A stretch of DNA of 11,172 nt from an uncultured Chloroflexaceae bacterium. Its GTDB lineage: Bacteria; Chloroflexota; Chloroflexia; Chloroflexales; Chloroflexaceae. The stretch is taken from the NCBI GenBank assembly GCA_937141995.1, contig CAKZQX010000673.1, positions 1-11,172 on the forward strand. The letters run 5' to 3'. The translations under genes were made by a program, and so were the position numbers. The number at the start of each line of letters is the position of its first letter. The first letter of the stretch is position 1. The notes under the pieces are model-generated. The model was not told the origin of the DNA. It searched no databases and worked only from the letters and a program-made list of their open reading frames with translations. Below are positions 7,471 through 11,172 of this stretch, one piece after another.

Positions 7471-9675
7471 ATGCTGATATTCGAGGTAAGTAAAGGTGGA
7501 AGTAAGCTCTACACCCGGGCGCGGGCATACTATCAGCGGCGCACAAAGCCGCGGCTTGGCGCATTGCTTACCAACCAGTCCGCCACCACGATCATCAATA
7601 CATCCGCGCTTGCGCCCCTGCATGTGGAGCGCCTGGAAATCTTCCAGCGCTCGCATGTTGCGCCGCTGGCAACGGCGGTGATGCATGCGCTCGAAAGCAT
7701 GAAGCCTCCGGCGTTGGCAGCGCTGTTCCAGGACACGCGCAGTCAACACCTCGCGGAACTGACCGGCGAAGAGATCGAACTGAGCGAGCGCGAACGCGAA
7801 CAAAATCACCTTCTTGCCGTATCGCTGGTGGCACTGGCGATCAGCGGAGTAGCAACCCTGTTGCACTCGCCACTCATTCTCGCCAGCCTTCCCCTGCTCG
7901 GCTATCAATATATCTTTGTGCTCAAAAACACATATGCGGCATTTCAGACCAAAGAGTATCGCTGGCTACGCTCGTACGAGGCTATTGTTATGGGCGCCGA
8001 ACTGTTGGCCGGTTTCTATCTTGCGAACGCTCTGGCCGCAACTCTCTACTCCATTGCCGAACGAGCGCTGGTCAAAGCCGAAGCACAATCACGCCAGAGC
8101 CTGATCGAGGTCTATGGACAGCAACCCCGCTCCGCGTGGGTTCTGGTGGATAGCACTGAATATGAAGTACCCTTTGCACAGGTGAAGGTCGGCGATGTCG
8201 TGGTGGTCAATGCTGGGGAGACAATCCCAGTTGATGGCAACATCATCCAGGGCAGTGCCTCGATTGACCAACATATCCTCACGGGCGAAGCACAACCCGT
8301 CGAAAAAGGGCATGGCGACCAGGTGCTGGCCTCGACGACGGTGTTGTCGGGTAAGGTTCAGATACAGGTCGAGCGGGCCGGCAACGAAACCACTGTCGCC
8401 CAGATCGGCGCAATCCTCAACCAGACGGCCAACTTCAAGGAAAAGGTTGAGATGCGTGGCCTGGCGCTGGCGGAGCGGTTTGTGCCCCCCACCCTGGCCC
8501 TGGGCCTGATCTCACTGCCCCTGGTGGGCACCAGCCGGGCGCTAGCGCTGTTCGAATCAAGCTTTGGCTACAACTTGCGCCTGAGTGGACCGATGAGCTT
8601 GCTCAACTTGCTGCAAATTGCCGCCCGACACGGGATTCTGATCAAAGATGGGGCCACCCTGGAACAGTTACCCATAGTTGATACAGTGGTGTTTGACAAG
8701 ACTGGCACCCTGACCCTGGAACAACCACACGTCGGCACTATCTATACCTACACTGGGGTCAGTGAGGAGACGGTGCTCACCTGGGCTGCCGCCGCCGAGT
8801 ATCGCCAGACCCACCCGATTGCGCGGGCGATTTTGCAAGCCGCCCGCAAGCGCGACCTCGATCTGCCCCTCATCGACGACACGCACTACCGGGTTGGGTA
8901 TGGGCTCCAGGTCACGCTGGACGGACACACGATCCGTGTCGGCAGCGCACGCTTCATGGCGATGGAGCAAATAGCCCTCCCCGATGCCGTGCATCAACAG
9001 CAGGCGCTCTGTCATGACCTGGGTTATTCGCTGGTACTGGTGTCAATGGATCAGACTCTGGTGGGCGCCATTGAACTGCATCCGACGATCCGCCCCGAAG
9101 CGCGCAAGATTGTCGCACAGCTCAAGCAGCACGATCTACACCTGTACATCATTTCGGGTGACTACGAAACGCCCACCCGACATTTAGCCAACAGCATTGG
9201 TATTGATCACTATTTCGCCGAGGTACTCCCCCAGGATAAGGCCGCACTGGTAGCGCAGTTGCAGCGCGCGGGCCGTACGGTTTGTTTTGTGGGCGATGGG
9301 ATTAACGACGCGATTGCCTTGCAGCAGGCGGATCTCTCCGTCTCCCTCCGCGGAGCCTCCACGGCTGCCACCGACACGGCGCAGATCGTGCTGATGGATA
9401 GCAGCTTGCGCCATCTGGTTGACGTGTTTGACCTGGGGCGTGAGTACCAGAGCAATATGGGCGGCAATCTGTTCCTGGCCACCGTGCCCAGTGTCATTTG
9501 CATCGGTGGGGTCTACCTGTTGAAGTGGGGCGTCGTGACAGCCATTATGCTCTACAACGTGAGCCTGGTGGGCAGTATGGGCAATGCGTTTCTGCCAATC
9601 ATCCGGCGTCAACTTATGAGTGACAACACCACAGCCAAGTCGATCACTGCCCCGCAAGATAGTGCCGTTTCTTAG
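7471..9675 (+). CDS. P-type ATPase, P1B-like but lacking the CPC metal site
   Basis: This 734-residue protein has the complete P-type catalytic set: actuator TGEAQPV (271-277), phosphorylation motif DKTGTLT (Asp409), nucleotide-domain HP (448-449) and GYG (476-478), ISGD (561-564), and VGDGINDAIAL (607-617). Hydrophobic segments at about 113-155, 169-195, 335-380 and 664-710 give a P1B-like topology. The membrane segment that carries Cys-Pro-Cys/His/x in heavy-metal pumps reads FGYNLRLSGPMSLLN (365-379), with no cysteine; GILIKDGATLEQL follows in the usual place. The 110-residue N-terminus has no CxxC metal-binding domain. ATP hydrolysis should work, but the transported species is unclear. 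The gene lies 53 bp after the ABC gene and 57 bp before the nitroreductase, probably in one operon. The family is certain; a metal-pump role is doubtful. Confidence 0.9.
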   Translation: MLIFEVSKGGSKLYTRARAYYQRRTKPRLGALLTNQSATTIINTSALAPLHVERLEIFQRSHVAPLATAVMHALESMKPPALAALFQDTRSQHLAELTGEEIELSEREREQNHLLAVSLVALAISGVATLLHSPLILASLPLLGYQYIFVLKNTYAAFQTKEYRWLRSYEAIVMGAELLAGFYLANALAATLYSIAERALVKAEAQSRQSLIEVYGQQPRSAWVLVDSTEYEVPFAQVKVGDVVVVNAGETIPVDGNIIQGSASIDQHILTGEAQPVEKGHGDQVLASTTVLSGKVQIQVERAGNETTVAQIGAILNQTANFKEKVEMRGLALAERFVPPTLALGLISLPLVGTSRALALFESSFGYNLRLSGPMSLLNLLQIAARHGILIKDGATLEQLPIVDTVVFDKTGTLTLEQPHVGTIYTYTGVSEETVLTWAAAAEYRQTHPIARAILQAARKRDLDLPLIDDTHYRVGYGLQVTLDGHTIRVGSARFMAMEQIALPDAVHQQQALCHDLGYSLVLVSMDQTLVGAIELHPTIRPEARKIVAQLKQHDLHLYIISGDYETPTRHLANSIGIDHYFAEVLPQDKAALVAQLQRAGRTVCFVGDGINDAIALQQADLSVSLRGASTAATDTAQIVLMDSSLRHLVDVFDLGREYQSNMGGNLFLATVPSVICIGGVYLLKWGVVTAIMLYNVSLVGSMGNAFLPIIRRQLMSDNTTAKSITAPQDSAVS

Positions 9676-9719
9676 AAAGCATGACTTTCAGTCGCCATTG
9701 GCCGGTTATTGGCCAGAGC

Positions 9720-9724
9720 AAGGA
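9720..9724 (+). promoter_or_regulatory. ribosome-binding site that decides the nitroreductase start
   Basis: AAGGA ends 8 nt before ATG 9733. The in-frame TTG at 9709 lies upstream of this site and would place it inside the gene, so ATG 9733 is preferred. The rest of 9676-9732 holds nothing else evident. Confidence 0.6.
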
Positions 9725-9732
9725 AAAGTGAA

Positions 9733-10863
9733 ATGACACCAGTGATATCTGTATCTTCTACAATTGTTAGCCAGGATAAAATCACCCATGTTGTTCAAGC
9801 ATTATTACAGACGCCAACTCCAGAAAATAGCCAGCCCTGGAAAATCGTCGTCTGTGATAATATTCTGGAGATTTTCCATGCTTCTGATCGGGCAAAATTA
9901 GCCACATTTCCAGATGATTTGTCTGTCTTTGGAATTGGCATGTTAGTTGAAGTATTAGAACTAGCCTGTAGTCAGGTGGAATTACAAGCTGAAACAACAT
10001 TGTTGCTGGAAGATCGTTCTGATGAAACCCCATGGCTGAGAGCAATACTCAACTCTGCTCAAACTATAGTCGATCCATTAAGCTCTGCTATTTTTTTACG
10101 TCATACTGACCGACGTAAATATGCTGGCGGAACCCTAAATGATCCGGTTTTTCATGAAGTTCAGCGGGAAGCTGCGGCTAATCCGGGCGCAAATATCTAC
10201 TTCATTGACGAGTATCCCGATGAATATCTCCATCTTTTAAGAAATGCCGACCAAAAGGTGATGGAATGGAATGAGTTACGTCGAGATTTAATGCGCTGGA
10301 CGCGCTTCACAGACCGTGAAATTGCCACCACCAGAGATGGTATGTCATGGCGAAGTTTTTTACGAGGGCCGGAAAATTGGGTCTATTATGCACGCTCTCG
10401 GGTCTGGTGGTTGGTAACTCGCCTCGACTGGTTTCCAGAATGGTTACACACATTTGAAACACGGTTTTTTGATGACTCTTCAGAGCTATCCCCCTCAAGT
10501 TATGATGATGGGGCCGGCATTGGCTGTATTACTACGGCCTCAAATCAACCTGACGATTTAGTGGCCTCTGGTCGATTGGCGTTAAGGGTGTGGTTGTTAT
10601 TTAATCTACGTGGTTATGGTCTTCAACCTTTAACCAACCTGTCCAGTACTATTTATCCCTTACAACAAGGCCGGTTAAATATGCCTGATCATCTAACTCA
10701 TCTGGTGGCTAATGGATATGAAACGTTACAACAAATTTTTGGTTTTTCTAACCAGGAACTGCCAATTTTTTGTTTCCGCGTTGGCATAGCAAGTGGTAAA
10801 TATCCTGAAAATGCAAAATCATTACGCAGGACCGATCATGTATCATACAAGAGCACATTGTAA
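9733..10863 (+). CDS. Acg-like nitroreductase-family FMN oxidoreductase
   Basis: From ATG 9733 the protein has 376 residues; a TTG at 9709 would add 8 but lacks a ribosome-binding site. The N-terminal PTPENSQPWKIVV (28-40) matches the FMN-contacting SQPW motif of nitroreductases. FLRHTDRRKY (121-130) matches the R-x-TDRR motif of the Acg (Rv2032/Rv3131-like) group. DLMRWTR...TRDGM (185-204) and the C-terminal LALRVWLLFNLRGYGLQPL (282-300) and FCFRVGIAS (346-354) also fit that group. Acg-like proteins bind flavin, but several lack ordinary nitroreductase activity, so the reaction is open; in this context oxidation of a peptide or small molecule is possible. A Trp-rich stretch (about 178-240) is notable. 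Base composition is clearly lower than in the two upstream genes (two sampled 60-base lines: 37% and 48% G+C), suggesting a separate origin. It is the last gene of the presumed operon. Confidence 0.82.
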   Translation: MTPVISVSSTIVSQDKITHVVQALLQTPTPENSQPWKIVVCDNILEIFHASDRAKLATFPDDLSVFGIGMLVEVLELACSQVELQAETTLLLEDRSDETPWLRAILNSAQTIVDPLSSAIFLRHTDRRKYAGGTLNDPVFHEVQREAAANPGANIYFIDEYPDEYLHLLRNADQKVMEWNELRRDLMRWTRFTDREIATTRDGMSWRSFLRGPENWVYYARSRVWWLVTRLDWFPEWLHTFETRFFDDSSELSPSSYDDGAGIGCITTASNQPDDLVASGRLALRVWLLFNLRGYGLQPLTNLSSTIYPLQQGRLNMPDHLTHLVANGYETLQQIFGFSNQELPIFCFRVGIASGKYPENAKSLRRTDHVSYKSTL

Positions 10864-10893
10864 TGTATGGTTGATTGTTGATCGTGTGCCGTT

Positions 10894-10926
10894 CCCAGGC
10901 ATCGCCCGGTACCGTATCCGCCTGGG
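10894..10926. terminator. inverted repeat downstream of the nitroreductase (possible terminator)
   Basis: CCCAGGC (10894-10900) pairs with GCCTGGG (10920-10926) around a 19-nt loop containing the palindrome GGTACC. It starts 30 bp after the stop of the last plus-strand gene, where a terminator is expected. There is no T-tract, so it is at best a Rho-assisted or 3'-end protecting hairpin. The rest of 10864-10945 shows no gene. Confidence 0.35.
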
Positions 10927-10945
10927 TGCATCCTCGCTGTAGTAT

Positions 10946-10952
10946 TCAATAA
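10946..10952. repeat. left target-site duplication of MITE copy 2 (TCAATAA)
   Basis: TCAATAA abuts the left terminal inverted repeat. The last five bases of the window (11168-11172, TCAAT), directly after the right terminal repeat, match its first five bases. The final two are beyond the window edge. Confidence 0.7.
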
Positions 10953-11167
10953 CAGGACTTACGCGGTGGTTTATCAAACCGGGCGTTTCACCCGATGAAA
11001 CACAAACCGCCTGCGGCAGCATGGTACTCTTTTTATCTTTTTCATAAAAATTTTGCACACAGTGCAAAATTTTTATGAAAAAGAATGAAATCTTCCGCCC
11101 TGCCGGAGGCGAATCGGGCCGTTCGTTCAGGTGAACACCTGGTTTGGAACCGACCGCGTAACTCGTG
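10953..11167. mobile_element. MITE-like non-autonomous element, copy 2 (215 bp)
   Basis: The terminal inverted repeats are CAGGACTTACGCGGT (10953-10967) and, on the minus strand, CACGAGTTACGCGGT (11167-11153), both ending in the same TTACGCGGT core. TCAATAA (10946-10952) and TCAAT at the window end form the flanking duplication. Inside are GGTTT/AAACC (10968-10980), GTTTCA/TGAAAC (10985-11001), an inner inverted repeat with one mismatch (11008-11019 with 11100-11111), a perfect 23-bp central hairpin (11036-11084), and CAGGTG/CACCTG (11128-11141). The block 11091-11113 is identical to 1046-1068 of copy 1. No coding capacity is seen. Copy 2 is 18 bp longer than copy 1, mostly in its right arm. 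Confidence 0.82.
11036..11084. repeat. perfect 23-bp hairpin in MITE copy 2
   Basis: The arms 11036-11058 and 11062-11084 are perfectly complementary over 23 bp around a 3-nt loop (ACA). They are clearly related to the hairpin at 991-1037, but with four substitutions and one insertion per arm, each mirrored in the opposite arm. Confidence 0.9.
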
Positions 11168-11172
11168 TCAAT

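Noticed and set aside
9709..9732. TTG 9709 as the start of the nitroreductase
   Set aside because: The ribosome-binding site AAGGA (9720-9724) lies downstream of it and is correctly spaced for ATG 9733.
10843..11067. Minus-strand 74-codon frame at 10843-11067
   Set aside because: It covers the end of the nitroreductase, a non-coding gap and half of the hairpin element, and has no recognisable product.
906..11167. The two MITE-like elements as ends of one 10-kb composite transposon carrying the operon
   Set aside because: Each element has its own different 7-bp duplication on both sides (TTAATTA; TCAATAA). That indicates two independent insertions. A composite unit would have a single duplication at the outer ends only.
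1..11172. CRISPR arrays, tRNA or rRNA genes, phage genes
   Set aside because: I saw no regularly spaced repeats, cloverleaf-like sequence, rRNA signature or phage protein on either strand.

Overview
The window is bacterial chromosomal DNA with long GC-rich genes (a 60-base sample of the ABC gene is about 65% G+C). It has no rRNA, tRNA, phage or CRISPR signal. The style of the proteins (SPFH protein with an acidic tail, Ala/Pro/Thr-rich linkers in a giant ABC protein, Acg-type nitroreductase) would fit a Chloroflexota-like organism, but that assignment is a guess from protein style.

Layout. Minus strand, left: a membrane-anchored protein of unknown function that runs off the left edge (1-811), and upstream of it an SPFH/band-7 membrane protein (1103-2209). 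A 197-bp non-coding, MITE-like element (906-1102) sits between them, with 15-bp terminal inverted repeats and a 7-bp target duplication that contains the SPFH stop codon. A 246-bp divergent intergenic region (2210-2455) holds four copies of an 8-bp motif as interleaved inverted repeats. Plus strand: a 1653-residue protein with two complete ABC-exporter halves, each preceded by what looks like a dead C39-peptidase-like domain (2456-7417); a P1B-like P-type ATPase lacking the Cys-Pro-Cys metal site (7471-9675); and an Acg-like FMN nitroreductase of visibly lower G+C (9733-10863). A second MITE-like element of the same family (10953-11167) closes the window.

How the parts may work together. The three plus-strand genes lie 53-57 bp apart and are probably co-transcribed. 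A tandem-fused exporter with pseudo-peptidase domains, an unusual P-type ATPase and a flavin oxidoreductase resemble the export and modification part of a peptide or natural-product system, comparable to exporters of NHLM-type RiPP clusters. No precursor peptide or cyclase gene is visible here, so this is inference. The two SPFH-side genes are divergent and may be unrelated.

The most unusual structure is the pair of repeat elements. Both have TIRs and their own 7-bp target duplications. Both carry a perfect 22-23-bp central hairpin whose arms differ between copies but remain perfectly self-complementary, and their outer arms look like decayed remains of a full-length palindrome.
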